Notes: generated by a model from the letters alone, not told the origin. Counted from the first letter of the stretch, positions 1 to 8,832 are shown. The stretch: DNA of 64,000 bases from Orrella dioscoreae (GCF_900089455.2 NZ_LT907988.1:434001-498000), one strand, 5' to 3'. Translations and numbers: made by a program.

Positions 1-22
1 AGGTGATCCGGAGGAGACGAAC

Positions 23-1993
23 GTGTCGCGACCCGAATCCACCGCCGCCACGCTTGCCGACACCTTCCCGGCGCTGCTGCTCGCGCATGCCCGGGAGCGC
101 GGCGACCGTCCGGCCTTGCGCGAGAAGGACCTGGGCATCTGGCAGACCTACACCTGGTCGCAGGTTGCCCGCGAAGTCGAACGCATGGCGCTGGGGCTGG
201 CCACGCTGGGCGTCGAACCTGGCCAGCACGTGGCCGTGGTCGGCGAGAACCGGCCGCGTCTCTACATGGCCATGATGGCGGCCCAGGCCCTGGGCGCCAT
301 CCCCGTGCCGCTCTACCAGGACGCCGTCGCCCAGGAAATGGGTTTCGTGCTGCAGGATGCCGACGTGGGCGTCGCCGTGGTCGAGGACCAGGAGCAGGTC
401 GACAAGCTGCTGGAGGCGCGCGCCCAATGCCCGCAACTGCGCAGCATCATCTATGACGACCCGCGCGGCCTGCGCCACTACGACGACCCGGCGCTGCTGT
501 CCTGCGATGCGCTGGCCGAGCGCGGCGATGCGCATGGCGCGGCGCATCCGGACGCGTATGCATCGGCCATCGCGCGGGTGCAGCCGCAGGACCCCGCGGC
601 CATGTTCTATACCTCCGGCACCACCGGCAAGCCCAAGGGCGTGGTGCTGACCCACCATGCGCTGATCGACCGGGCGCGTGCCGTGGAACGCATGGAGTCG
701 CTGACGGACCGCGAGGACGTGCTGGCCTACCTGCCGCCAGCGTGGATCGGGCAGAACATGTTTTCGTACACGCAGTTGCTGGTGACCGGTTTCACCGTGA
801 ACCATCCCGAGTCGCCCGAGACCGTCGCCATCGACATGCGCGACATCGGTCCCACCTATTACTTCGCGCCGCCGCGCGTGCTGGAAGGCCTGCTCACGCA
901 GGTGCTGATCCGCATGGAAGATGCCGGCTGGGTGAAGCGCCAGCTCTTCAGGCGCTGCATGGCGCTGGCGCGCCGGGTGGGCACGCGCATCCTGGACGGC
1001 GAGGACGTGGGCGCGCTGGACCGCCTGATGTACGGCTTGGGCAACGTGCTGATCTACGGTCCCTTGCGCAATGCGCTGGGCATGAGCCGCGTGCGTATCG
1101 CCTATACGGCGGGCGAGGCCATCGGGCCGGACCTCTTCGTGTTCTATCGCTCGCTGGGCATCAACCTGAAGCAGCTGTACGGCTCCACCGAGACCTCCGT
1201 GTTCGTGTGCGTGCAGGCCGACGGCCAGGTGCGCGCCGATACGGTGGGCCCGCCCGTGGCGGGCGTGGAGATCCAGGTGAGCGAGGCCGGTGAAGTGCTG
1301 GTCAAGAGCCCCGGCCTCTTCAAGGAATACCACCGCAACCCGCAGGCCACCCGGGAAACGATGACCGAGGACGGCTGGTTCCGCACCGGCGACGCGGGGT
1401 TCCTGGACGAGGACGGGCAACTGAAGATCATCGACCGCGCCAAGGACGTCGGCAAGCTGGCCGATGGCAGCCTGTTCGCGCCCAAGTACATCGAGAACAA
1501 GCTGAAGTTCTTCCCCTACATCAAGGAGGCCGTGGCCTTCGGCGCCGACCGCGAGATCGCCTGCGCCTTCGTGAACATCGACCTGGAAGCGGTGGGCAAC
1601 TGGGCCGAGCGGCGTGGCCTGCCCTATGCCGGCTATGCCGACCTGGCGGGCAAGAAGGAGGTCATCGACCTGATCGCCGAGTGCGTGGACCAGGTGAACG
1701 CCGACCTGGCCGGCGATGCCAAGCTGGGCAGTTCGCAGCTGCGCCGCTTCCTGGTGCTGCACAAGGAGCTGGACCCGGACGACGACGAGCTGACCCGCAC
1801 CCGCAAGGTACGGCGCGGCTTCATCGCGCAGAAGTACGCGGTGCTGATCGATGCGCTGTTCGCGGGGCAGGCGTCGCAGTACATCGAGACCGAGGTCAAG
1901 TTCGAGGATGGCCGCAGCGGCAAGATCGCCGCGACGCTGACCATCCGCGAGGCAACCGTGCATCCGGTGCGCGCGGCGGAGGCAATCGCATGA
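23..1993 (+). CDS. AMP-dependent acyl-CoA synthetase (long-chain type)
   Basis: A 656-residue ANL-superfamily ligase, expected to form an acyl-adenylate and then an acyl-CoA from a carboxylic acid, ATP and CoA in the cytoplasm. The AMP-binding P-loop YTSGTTGKPKG lies near residue 195, the YGSTET motif near 385, the GWFRTGD motif near 450 and DRAKDVGKLADG near 470. The C-terminal TRTRKVRRGF stretch near 595 resembles the FadD15-type ligases. The start is the GTG at 23, because GGAGGAGA lies six to thirteen bases upstream. The stop overlaps the ATG of the next gene (ATGA), so it is translationally coupled to a Liv-type ABC importer. That context suggests it activates the imported acid. The substrate cannot be read from the sequence. 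Confidence 0.9.
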   Translation: MSRPESTAATLADTFPALLLAHARERGDRPALREKDLGIWQTYTWSQVAREVERMALGLATLGVEPGQHVAVVGENRPRLYMAMMAAQALGAIPVPLYQDAVAQEMGFVLQDADVGVAVVEDQEQVDKLLEARAQCPQLRSIIYDDPRGLRHYDDPALLSCDALAERGDAHGAAHPDAYASAIARVQPQDPAAMFYTSGTTGKPKGVVLTHHALIDRARAVERMESLTDREDVLAYLPPAWIGQNMFSYTQLLVTGFTVNHPESPETVAIDMRDIGPTYYFAPPRVLEGLLTQVLIRMEDAGWVKRQLFRRCMALARRVGTRILDGEDVGALDRLMYGLGNVLIYGPLRNALGMSRVRIAYTAGEAIGPDLFVFYRSLGINLKQLYGSTETSVFVCVQADGQVRADTVGPPVAGVEIQVSEAGEVLVKSPGLFKEYHRNPQATRETMTEDGWFRTGDAGFLDEDGQLKIIDRAKDVGKLADGSLFAPKYIENKLKFFPYIKEAVAFGADREIACAFVNIDLEAVGNWAERRGLPYAGYADLAGKKEVIDLIAECVDQVNADLAGDAKLGSSQLRRFLVLHKELDPDDDELTRTRKVRRGFIAQKYAVLIDALFAGQASQYIETEVKFEDGRSGKIAATLTIREATVHPVRAAEAIA

Positions 1994-2820
1994 TGGACAA
2001 GCAAAGCGGGCGCGCAAGCCGGGTCGGCGACGTCGTCCTGGACATGAAGAACATCTCGCTGGCTTTCGGCGGGGTCAAGGCGCTGACCGACATTTCCTTC
2101 GACGTGCGCGAGCACGAGATCCGCGCCATCATCGGCCCGAACGGCGCGGGCAAGAGCTCGATGCTGAACGTGGTCAACGGCGTCTATACGCCGCAGCAGG
2201 GCAACATCGTCTTCGACGGCAAGACCTTCTCGCGCATGAGCCCGCGCCGCGCGGCCGAGATGGGGATCGCGCGCACCTTCCAGAACCTCGCGCTCTTCAA
2301 GGGCATGAGCGTGCTGGACAACATCATGAGCGGACGCAACCTGCGCATGAAGTGCGGCCTGCTGTCGCAGGCCCTGCGGCTGGGGCCGGCCGAGCGCGAG
2401 GAAACCCGCCACCGCGAATTCGTCGAGAACATCATCGACTTCCTGGAGATCCAGGCCTGGCGCAAGACGCCCGTGGGACGGCTGCCCTACGGCCTGCAGA
2501 AGCGCGTGGACCTGGGGCGGGCGCTGGCGATGGAGCCGCGCATGCTGCTGCTGGACGAGCCCATGGCTGGCATGAACATCGAGGAGAAGCAGGACATGAG
2601 CCGCTACATCCTGGACGTCAACGACGAGTTCGGCACGACCATCGTGCTGATCGAGCACGACATGGGCGTGGTCATGGACATCTCGGATCGGGTGGTGGTG
2701 CTGGACTACGGCCGCAAGATCGGCGACGGCACGCCCGACGCGGTGCGGGCCAACCCGGACGTGATCCGCGCCTATCTCGGCGTGGATGCCCAGGCCAACG
2801 CGACCGCTGCCCAGGCCTAG
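1990..2820 (+). CDS. Liv-type ABC transporter ATP-binding protein (LivG family)
   Basis: A 276-residue ABC ATPase of the branched-chain amino-acid (HAAT) importer family. Walker A GPNGAGKS is near residue 49, Walker B MLLLDEP near 185 and the H-loop EHD near 222. The signature loop reads PYGLQKRVDLGRAL instead of the usual LSxGQQ; this is a real departure, although loose signatures occur in this subfamily. The C-terminal NPDVIRAYLG tail is the extension typical of LivG proteins. The start at 1990 overlaps the stop of the acyl-CoA ligase (ATGA). An upstream in-frame extension runs inside the ligase gene and is not real. It should pair with the second ATPase at 6435 to energise the two permeases that follow. 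Confidence 0.9.
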   Translation: MMDKQSGRASRVGDVVLDMKNISLAFGGVKALTDISFDVREHEIRAIIGPNGAGKSSMLNVVNGVYTPQQGNIVFDGKTFSRMSPRRAAEMGIARTFQNLALFKGMSVLDNIMSGRNLRMKCGLLSQALRLGPAEREETRHREFVENIIDFLEIQAWRKTPVGRLPYGLQKRVDLGRALAMEPRMLLLDEPMAGMNIEEKQDMSRYILDVNDEFGTTIVLIEHDMGVVMDISDRVVVLDYGRKIGDGTPDAVRANPDVIRAYLGVDAQANATAAQA

Positions 2821-2830
2821 GAGACGCGTC

Positions 2831-3760
2831 ATGGGATTCTTCCTGGAAACGTTGTTCGGCGGCCTCATGAGCGGCATGCTGTACGCGCTGATCGGCCTGG
2901 GCTTCGTGCTGATCTTCAAGGCTTCCGGCGTCTTCAACTTCGCGCAGGGCGCGATGGTGCTGGTGGCCGCGCTGTCCATGGCCCGCTTCTCGGTCTGGAT
3001 CCCGCAATGGCTGGGCTTCGAAAACAAGCTGCTGGCCAATGTGCTGGCCTTCGGCGTCAGCGCCGCGCTGATGTTCGTCTTCGCGTGGGCGGTCGAGCGT
3101 TTCGTGCTGCGCCACCTGGTCAACCAGGAGGCCACGACCCTGCTCATGGCGACGCTGGGCATCAGCTACTTCCTGGACGGCCTGGGCCAGATCGCCTTCG
3201 GCAGTTCGGTCTACAGCATCGACGTGGGCATGCCCAAGGATCCGCTCTTCGTGCTGGAGTCGGTATTCGAAGGGGGCTTGTTGATCAGCCTGGAAGACCT
3301 GACGGCGGCGTTGGTGGCGGCGGCCCTGGTGGCGATGCTGGCGGTCTTCTTCCAGTACACGGGCACCGGGCGCGCGCTGCGCGCGGTGGCCGACGACCAC
3401 CAGGCGGCGCAGTCCGTCGGCATCGCGCTGAACCGCATCTGGGTGATCGTGTGGCTGGTGGCGGGCATCGTGGCCCTGGTGGCCGGGATCATCTGGGGCT
3501 CGAAGTTCGGCGTGCAGTTCACCCTGGCCACGGCCACGTTGCGGGCCTTGCCGGTGGTGATCCTGGGCGGGCTCACCTCGGTGCCGGGCGCCATCATCGG
3601 CGGCCTCATCATCGGCGTCGGCGAGAAGCTGTCGGAGGTCTACCTGGGCCCGATGGTGGGCGGCGGCATCGAGATCTGGTTCGCCTACGTGCTGGCCCTG
3701 GTGTTCCTGCTGTTCCGCCCGCAAGGCCTCTTCGGTGAAAAGATCATCGACCGGGTCTAA
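2831..3760 (+). CDS. Liv-type ABC transporter permease (LivH family)
   Basis: A 309-residue inner-membrane permease with the multi-helix hydrophobic pattern of LivH proteins and the family stretch FNFAQGAMV near residue 38. It forms half of the membrane channel together with the next gene. The ATG at 2831 follows TAGGAGACG, which holds both the stop of the preceding ATPase gene and the ribosome binding site; ten bases separate the two genes. The transported compound is not shown by the sequence. The two CoA-ligase-type neighbours point to a carboxylic acid at least as much as to a branched-chain amino acid. Confidence 0.92.
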   Translation: MGFFLETLFGGLMSGMLYALIGLGFVLIFKASGVFNFAQGAMVLVAALSMARFSVWIPQWLGFENKLLANVLAFGVSAALMFVFAWAVERFVLRHLVNQEATTLLMATLGISYFLDGLGQIAFGSSVYSIDVGMPKDPLFVLESVFEGGLLISLEDLTAALVAAALVAMLAVFFQYTGTGRALRAVADDHQAAQSVGIALNRIWVIVWLVAGIVALVAGIIWGSKFGVQFTLATATLRALPVVILGGLTSVPGAIIGGLIIGVGEKLSEVYLGPMVGGGIEIWFAYVLALVFLLFRPQGLFGEKIIDRV

Positions 3761-3785
3761 GGCCTGCTGAAAAAAAGGACCAGAC

Positions 3786-4850
3786 ATGTTCTATCGCGAG
3801 AACGGCCAGTTCAAGACCAGCTACCGGGCCGACCAGCAGATCCTGCCCATCCGGCAGGACCGCATTTTCATGGCGCTGCTGCTGGCGGTGGCCTTCGTGG
3901 CGGTGCCGATGCTGGCGTCGGATTACCTGCTGCGCGCCGTGCTGATTCCCTTCCTGATCCTGGCGCTGGCGGCCGTGGGGCTGAACATCCTGGTGGGGTA
4001 TTGCGGGCAGATCTCGCTGGGCACCGGCGCCTTCATGGCCGTGGGCGCGTATGCGGCCTGGAACCTGGGCGTGCGCGTGCCCGAGGTGCCGCTGCTGCTG
4101 CAGTTCCTGTTCGGCGGCTTGTGCGCGACGGCGGTGGGCGTGCTGTTCGGCATTCCCAGCCTGCGCATCCGGGGGCTCTACCTGGCCGTGGCGACGCTGG
4201 CGGCGCAGTTCTTCGTCGACTGGGCCTTCCTGCGCATTCCCTATTTCACCAATTACTCGCCCTCGGGCAACGTGTCGGTGCCGCGCCTGGAGATGTTCGG
4301 CATGCCCATCGCCTCGTCGCTGGACCGGTACTACCTCGTGCTGGGCATGGTGGTGGTGTTCACGCTGCTGGCCAAGAACCTGGTGCGCGGCGCCATCGGC
4401 CGCGAGTGGATGGCCATCCGCGACATGGACGTGGCCGCCGCCGTCATCGGCATCCGGCCGGTCTACGCCAAGCTCACGGCCTTCGCGGTCAGCTCCTTCA
4501 TCGTCGGCGTGGCGGGCGCCCTGTGGGGCTTCCTGCACCTGGGTTCGTGGGAACCGCTGGCCTTCGACCTGAACCGCTCGTTCCAGTTGCTGTTCATGGT
4601 GATCATCGGTGGGCTGGGGTCGCTGCTGGGCAGCTTCTTCGGCGCGGCCTTCATCGTGCTGGTGCCGATCTTCCTGGCCAATGTGCCGGGCTGGTTCGGC
4701 CTGCCCTTGTCGGTGGATACCGCCGCGCACATCGAGCACATGGTGTTCGGCGCGCTGATCGTGTTCTTCCTGATTGCCGAGCCGCATGGGCTGGCCAGGC
4801 TGTGGAGCATCGGAAAAGAGAAGCTCCGCATCTGGCCGTTCCCGCATTGA
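3786..4850 (+). CDS. Liv-type ABC transporter permease (LivM family)
   Basis: A 354-residue inner-membrane permease of the LivM family with about eight to ten hydrophobic segments. The stretches GYCGQISLGTGAF near residue 73 and SLRIRGLYLAVATLA near 125 are typical of LivM. It has a hydrophilic N-terminal extension of about 35 residues before the first helix. It starts 25 bases after the LivH-type gene, with an AAAAAAAGGAC ribosome binding region. Downstream is a 189-base gap with strong hairpins before the binding-protein gene, which may set different mRNA levels for the two parts of the operon. Confidence 0.92.
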   Translation: MFYRENGQFKTSYRADQQILPIRQDRIFMALLLAVAFVAVPMLASDYLLRAVLIPFLILALAAVGLNILVGYCGQISLGTGAFMAVGAYAAWNLGVRVPEVPLLLQFLFGGLCATAVGVLFGIPSLRIRGLYLAVATLAAQFFVDWAFLRIPYFTNYSPSGNVSVPRLEMFGMPIASSLDRYYLVLGMVVVFTLLAKNLVRGAIGREWMAIRDMDVAAAVIGIRPVYAKLTAFAVSSFIVGVAGALWGFLHLGSWEPLAFDLNRSFQLLFMVIIGGLGSLLGSFFGAAFIVLVPIFLANVPGWFGLPLSVDTAAHIEHMVFGALIVFFLIAEPHGLARLWSIGKEKLRIWPFPH

Positions 4851-4860
4851 TGGGGCCCAC

Positions 4861-4926
4861 CCCCGAGGCGCTTTGCGCCTCCCCCTCAAGGGGGCGGCGC
4901 CAGCGGACTGGCAAAGCCAGCTCCGC
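4861..4926 (+). repeat. Intergenic three-hairpin element
   Basis: Three hairpins stand side by side between the permease and binding-protein genes. GAGGCGC/GCGCCTC has a TTT loop (4865-4881). CCCCCT/AGGGGG follows directly (4881-4894). GCGGACTGGC pairs with GCCAGCTCCGC around an AAA loop, with one bulged base (4903-4926). There is no T-tract, so it does not look like a simple terminator. Dense palindromes of this kind in an operon gap are typical of dispersed extragenic repeats or mRNA-stability elements. Whether it is dispersed in this genome cannot be judged from one window. Confidence 0.6.
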
Positions 4927-5039
4927 GACGCCCTGGATGCATTGTGCATTGCGACGCGAGTCGCTGTTTTGAAGCAACCCGGCCATGAGACCGGGCCCGC
5001 TAATAGCGGTGCGAAGGCACCCCCGAGGAGGAGTTGGAG

Positions 5040-6356
5040 ATGAAGCAGAAACTGGTACGTGTCGCGGCCACGCTCGCCGCAACCGGCGCGCTGGGCGCCG
5101 TGTCGCTGCCGGCCTTCTCGGCCGAGCAGTTCATCCCGCTGCTGGCGTATCGCACGGGGTCCTTCGCGCCGCTGGGCATTCCCTGGGCCGACGGCAAGAT
5201 GGATTACCTGAAGCTGGTGAACGCCCGCGATGGCGGCGTCAACGGCGTGAAGATCGTCTATGAGGAGTGCGAGACGGCCTATGCCACCGACCGCGGCGTG
5301 GAGTGCTATGAGCGCCTGAAGGGCCGCTCGGGCGGCGCCTCGGGTTTCGACACGCAGTCCACCGGCATCACCTTCGCCGTGACCGACAAGGCGCCGGGCG
5401 ACAAGGTGCCGGTGGTCACGCCGGGCTACGGCCTGTCGCAGTCGGCCGACGGCAGCGTCTTCGAATGGAACTTCCCGCTGGGTGGCACCTACTGGACCGC
5501 CGCCGACGTGATGCTGCAGGACATCGCCAAGAAGGAAGGCGGCATGGACAAGCTCAAGGGCAAGAAGATCGCCCTGGTCTACCACGATTCGCCCTACGGC
5601 AAGGAGCCCATTCCGCTGCTGCAGGCGCGCGCCAGGAAGCACGGCTTCGAGGTCCTGCTCTATCCGGTCACCGCGCCCGGCGTCGAGCAGAAGTCCACGT
5701 GGCTGCAGATCCGCCAGTCGCGTCCGGCCTACGTGCTGCTCTGGAGCGCCGGCATCATGACGCCCACGGCCATCCGCGAGGCGCAGGCCAGCGGCTATCC
5801 GCGTGAAAAGATGTACGCCATCTGGTGGGCGGGCTCGGAAGGCGACGTGAAGGACCTGGGCGCCGTGGCCAAGGGCTACAACGCCATCACGCTGCAGAAC
5901 AGCGCCGAGCGGGGCAAGGTCCACGACGACCTGAAGACGCATGTGTACGACAAGGGCCAGGGCACCGACCGCGGCGGCAACACGGTCGGCACCATCGCCC
6001 ACACCCGCGGCATGATCATCTCGATGCTGCAGGTCGAGGCCATCCGCGCCGCGCAGGAAAAGTACGGCAAGGGCAAGCACATGACACCCGAGCAGGTGCG
6101 TTGGGGCTACGAGAACCTGAACCTGACCCAGGAACGCCTGGACCAGCTGGGCTTCGGCGGCATCATGCGGCCCATCCAGACCTCGTGCGCCAACCACGTG
6201 GGCGGCGACTGGGCCCGCATCGTGCAGTGGGACGGCGCCAAGTTCACCATCGCGTCGGACTGGTACGAGGGCGACAAGAGCATCATCGATCCGATGGTGA
6301 AGGAACTGGCCGCCCGCTATGCCAAGGAGAAGGGCGTCACGCCGCGCACGTGCTGA
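5040..6356 (+). CDS. Liv-type ABC transporter periplasmic substrate-binding protein
   Basis: A 438-residue periplasmic binding protein (Peripla_BP_6 / LivK-like) that should deliver substrate to the preceding permeases. A signal peptide is clear: MKQK, a hydrophobic core, and a cleavage site after LPAFSA at about residue 25. The mature protein starts EQFIPLLAYRTGSFAPLG. The ATG at 5040 is chosen over a TTG two codons upstream because GAGGAGGAG at 5025-5033 is well placed for it. The protein is longer than classical LivK (about 370 residues), as is common for family members in Alcaligenaceae that bind aromatic or other organic acids. The substrate is unknown. Confidence 0.92.
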   Translation: MKQKLVRVAATLAATGALGAVSLPAFSAEQFIPLLAYRTGSFAPLGIPWADGKMDYLKLVNARDGGVNGVKIVYEECETAYATDRGVECYERLKGRSGGASGFDTQSTGITFAVTDKAPGDKVPVVTPGYGLSQSADGSVFEWNFPLGGTYWTAADVMLQDIAKKEGGMDKLKGKKIALVYHDSPYGKEPIPLLQARARKHGFEVLLYPVTAPGVEQKSTWLQIRQSRPAYVLLWSAGIMTPTAIREAQASGYPREKMYAIWWAGSEGDVKDLGAVAKGYNAITLQNSAERGKVHDDLKTHVYDKGQGTDRGGNTVGTIAHTRGMIISMLQVEAIRAAQEKYGKGKHMTPEQVRWGYENLNLTQERLDQLGFGGIMRPIQTSCANHVGGDWARIVQWDGAKFTIASDWYEGDKSIIDPMVKELAARYAKEKGVTPRTC

Positions 6357-6368
6357 TCCCGTGCGCGT

Positions 6369-6406
6369 CCGGCCGCGAGGCCGGGCGCGCCGGCAGCGCC
6401 GCCGGC
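6369..6406 (+). other. Intercistronic hairpin pair
   Basis: Two GC-rich hairpins lie between the binding-protein gene and the second ATPase gene. CCGGCC/GGCCGG closes a GCGA (GNRA-type) tetraloop at 6369-6384. GCCGGC/GCCGGC has a six-base loop at 6389-6406. Neither is followed by a T-tract. They could protect the upstream binding-protein mRNA from 3' exonucleases, which is a common arrangement for binding-protein genes. That role is inferred. Confidence 0.5.
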
Positions 6407-6434
6407 CACATCCCGCCACGCAAGGAACCGCAAC

Positions 6435-7277
6435 ATGAGCGAGACCGCAAGCCCATCGGCCGAGAGTGCCGCGCCCGACATCCTGCTGGACGTCAACGGC
6501 ATCGAGGTCATCTACAACCACGTGATCCTGGTGCTCAAGGGCGTGTCGCTGCGCGTGCCGCAAGGCCGCATCGTGGCCCTGCTGGGCGCCAACGGCGCGG
6601 GCAAGACCACGACGCTGCGTGCGGTATCGAACCTGCTGAAGGGCGAGCGGGGCGAGGTCACCAAGGGCCAGATCCAGTATCGCGGCGAACGCATCGAGCA
6701 ACTGACCCCCGCCGCCCTGGTCAAGCGCGGCGTGGTGCAGGTGATGGAAGGGCGGCACTGCTTCGCCCACCTGACCATCGAGGAAAACCTGCTGACCGGC
6801 GCCTATACGCGCAAGCTGGATCGCGGCGGCGTTCAGGAAGCGCTGGAACGCGTGTATCAGTATTTCCCGCGCCTGAAGCAGCGCCGCGGCAGCCAGGCGG
6901 GCTACACCTCGGGTGGCGAACAGCAGATGTGCGCCATCGGCCGCGCGTTGATGGCGGACCCCAACATGATCCTGCTGGACGAGCCTTCGATGGGCCTGGC
7001 GCCGCAGATCGTGGAGGAAATCTTCGAGATCGTGCGCGACCTGAACCAGCGCGAGCGCGTGAGCTTCCTGCTGGCCGAGCAGAACACCAACATCGCGCTG
7101 CGCTACGCGGATTACGGCTACATCCTGGAGAACGGCCGCGTCATGATGGACGGCGAGGCCAGCGTGCTGGCCAGCAACGAGGACGTCAAGGAGTTCTACC
7201 TTGGCATCTCCAGCGGCGAAAGGAAGAGCTTTCGCGACACCAAGTTCTACCGCCGGCGCAAGCGCTGGCTGGCCTAG
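6435..7277 (+). CDS. Liv-type ABC transporter ATP-binding protein (LivF family)
   Basis: A 280-residue ABC ATPase, the second of the importer. Walker A GANGAGKTT is near residue 52, the signature TSGGEQQM near 158 and Walker B MILLDEPS near 178. The stretch MGLAPQIVEEIF is typical of LivF. An N-terminal extension of about 20 residues and a basic C-terminal tail (FRDTKFYRRRKRW) go beyond the usual length of about 235 residues. The same longer form is known for ATPases encoded next to acyl-CoA ligases. The ribosome binding site is AAGGAACC ahead of the ATG at 6435. It probably forms a heterodimer with the ATPase at 1990. Confidence 0.92.
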   Translation: MSETASPSAESAAPDILLDVNGIEVIYNHVILVLKGVSLRVPQGRIVALLGANGAGKTTTLRAVSNLLKGERGEVTKGQIQYRGERIEQLTPAALVKRGVVQVMEGRHCFAHLTIEENLLTGAYTRKLDRGGVQEALERVYQYFPRLKQRRGSQAGYTSGGEQQMCAIGRALMADPNMILLDEPSMGLAPQIVEEIFEIVRDLNQRERVSFLLAEQNTNIALRYADYGYILENGRVMMDGEASVLASNEDVKEFYLGISSGERKSFRDTKFYRRRKRWLA

Positions 7278-7362
7278 CCTTACCGACGCAGCATTTCAGT
7301 CCACCGATCACGGAATGCCCGGCGCGGCCGAGGCATGAACGCAAGGCAGCAGGGGCAGGATC

Positions 7363-8634
7363 ATGTCCGAGTACTTCGATGCATTGGAAACCCGCGATCC
7401 CGAGCGGCGCGAACGCGACCTGATGGCGGCCCTGCCGGGCGCGGTGGCGCGCGCCGTCTCCAGCGCGCCGGCGGTGGCCAGGCAATTGCAGGGGGTCGAC
7501 CCGTGGGCCGTGCGCGGCCGCGAGGCGCTGGCCCAGCTGCCCGTGCTGCGCAAGCACGAATTGCTGGAAGCCCAGCAGTCGGCCCGTGCACCGGGGGCGG
7601 GCGCGGCGCCCACGCTGCAACGCGTCTTCGGCGGTTTCTCGACCATCGGCTGGGGCCAGTCGCTGCGGGTGTTCGCCTCGCCCGGCCCCATCTATGAGCC
7701 CGAAAGCGCCAGGCCGGACTACTGGCGTTTCGCGCGTGCCCTGTATGCCGCGGGCTTCCGGGCGGGCGAACTGGCCTACAACTGCTTTTCGTATCACTTC
7801 ACGCCTGCCGGCTCCATGATGGAGACGGCGGCGCACGCCGTGGGCTGCACGGTCTTCCCGGGCGGCACGGGCCAGACCGAGCAGCAGGTGCGCGCCATGC
7901 ATGACCTGGCGCCCAGCGGCTATACGGGCACCCCCAGCTTCCTGAAGATCATCCTGGAGAAAGCCGATGAAATGGGCGTGCCGCTGCTGTCGGTGCGCCG
8001 CGCGCTGGTGTCGGGCGAAGCGTTCCCGCCTTCCTTGCGCGACTGGCTGCGCGCGCGTGGCATCGACGGCTACCAGGCCTATGGCAGCGCGGACCTCGGC
8101 ATGATCGCCTTCGAGACGCCCGCGCGCGAGGGCCTGGTGCTGGGCGAGGACATCCTGGTCGAGATCGTGCGGCCGGGCACCGGCATTCCCGTGCCCGACG
8201 GCGAGGTGGGCGAGGTGGTCGTCACCACGCTCAATCCCGATTACCCGCTGGTGCGCTTCGGCACCGGCGACCTTTCCGCCGTGTTGCCTGGACGTTCCCC
8301 TTGCGGACGCACGAACACGCGCATCAAGGGCTGGATGGGCCGCGCCGACCAGACCACCAAGGTGCGCGGGCTGTTCGTGCACCCGCCGCAGGTGGCCGAC
8401 ATCGTGTCGCGCCACCCCGAGATCCGCAGGGCCCGGCTGGTGGTGAGCGGCGCCGCGGGCAGCGACGTGTTGCACTTGCGGGTCGAGGCGGATGCCTGGC
8501 CGCCCGGCCTGGCGGAGAAGATCGCGGGCTCGGTGCGGGACGTCACCAAGCTGCGCGCCGAGGTCGAGCATGTGCGGCAGGGCGACCTGCCGAATGATGG
8601 CAAGGTGATCGAGGACGCGCGGTCCTACGAATGA
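7363..8634 (+). CDS. Phenylacetate-CoA ligase family protein (PaaK-like adenylate-forming enzyme)
   Basis: A 423-residue member of the PaaK branch of the ANL superfamily, last gene of the importer operon. Seen: the motif AYGSADLGMIAFE near residue 239, the FGTGDLS motif near 296 and a PaaK-type C-terminal domain ending VIEDARSYE. The canonical glycine-rich loop (SSGTTGxP) is not present. The matching position near residue 104 reads FASPGPIYEP, so ATP-loop chemistry may differ from true phenylacetate-CoA ligases. The start at 7363 follows AGGGGCAGGA. With the ligase at 23 this gives two CoA-ligase-type enzymes around one importer. The substrate is unknown; calling it paaK would go too far. Confidence 0.8.
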   Translation: MSEYFDALETRDPERRERDLMAALPGAVARAVSSAPAVARQLQGVDPWAVRGREALAQLPVLRKHELLEAQQSARAPGAGAAPTLQRVFGGFSTIGWGQSLRVFASPGPIYEPESARPDYWRFARALYAAGFRAGELAYNCFSYHFTPAGSMMETAAHAVGCTVFPGGTGQTEQQVRAMHDLAPSGYTGTPSFLKIILEKADEMGVPLLSVRRALVSGEAFPPSLRDWLRARGIDGYQAYGSADLGMIAFETPAREGLVLGEDILVEIVRPGTGIPVPDGEVGEVVVTTLNPDYPLVRFGTGDLSAVLPGRSPCGRTNTRIKGWMGRADQTTKVRGLFVHPPQVADIVSRHPEIRRARLVVSGAAGSDVLHLRVEADAWPPGLAEKIAGSVRDVTKLRAEVEHVRQGDLPNDGKVIEDARSYE

Positions 8635-8651
8635 CATGCCGGCAATGGGAA

Positions 8652-8679
8652 AAGGCGCCGGGCCCGCGCCCGGCGCCTT
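8652..8679. terminator. Bidirectional intrinsic terminator
   Basis: AAGGCGCCGGGC and GCCCGGCGCCTT form a perfect 12-bp stem with a four-base loop, placed just after the PaaK-like gene and facing the convergent porin gene. The A/T pairs at the stem base could serve either strand. Confidence 0.7.
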
Positions 8680-8691
8680 CCAGAAACGAGC

Positions 8692-8713
8692 GGGCCGCCC
8701 CGAGAGGCGGCCC
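8692..8713 (-). terminator. Second hairpin between convergent genes
   Basis: GGGCCGCC and GGCGGCCC form an 8-bp stem around a six-base loop. It lies downstream of the porin stop on the minus strand, followed there by a weak T-containing stretch. It probably helps to end the porin transcript. Confidence 0.45.
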
Positions 8714-8832
8714 AACCCTTCCAGCATCACGATCATCCACCGCGACACTTCCCTTCGCGAAAGTCGGAAGCCACTGTAGCCAGGCCGGAGATTCCTTGCT
8801 ATGTCGGCAACCGCGGTGGATGAACCGCCAGC

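Noticed and set aside
3744-6770. A 1008-codon open frame on the minus strand opposite the importer genes.
   Set aside because: Rich in His, Gln, Arg and Gly with no domain; it is the GC-rich shadow of the permease, binding-protein and ATPase genes, which have clear motifs and ribosome binding sites.
7363-8634. Naming the gene paaK (phenylacetate-CoA ligase).
   Set aside because: The ATP loop is not the canonical one and no other phenylacetate genes are nearby; only the family call is supported.
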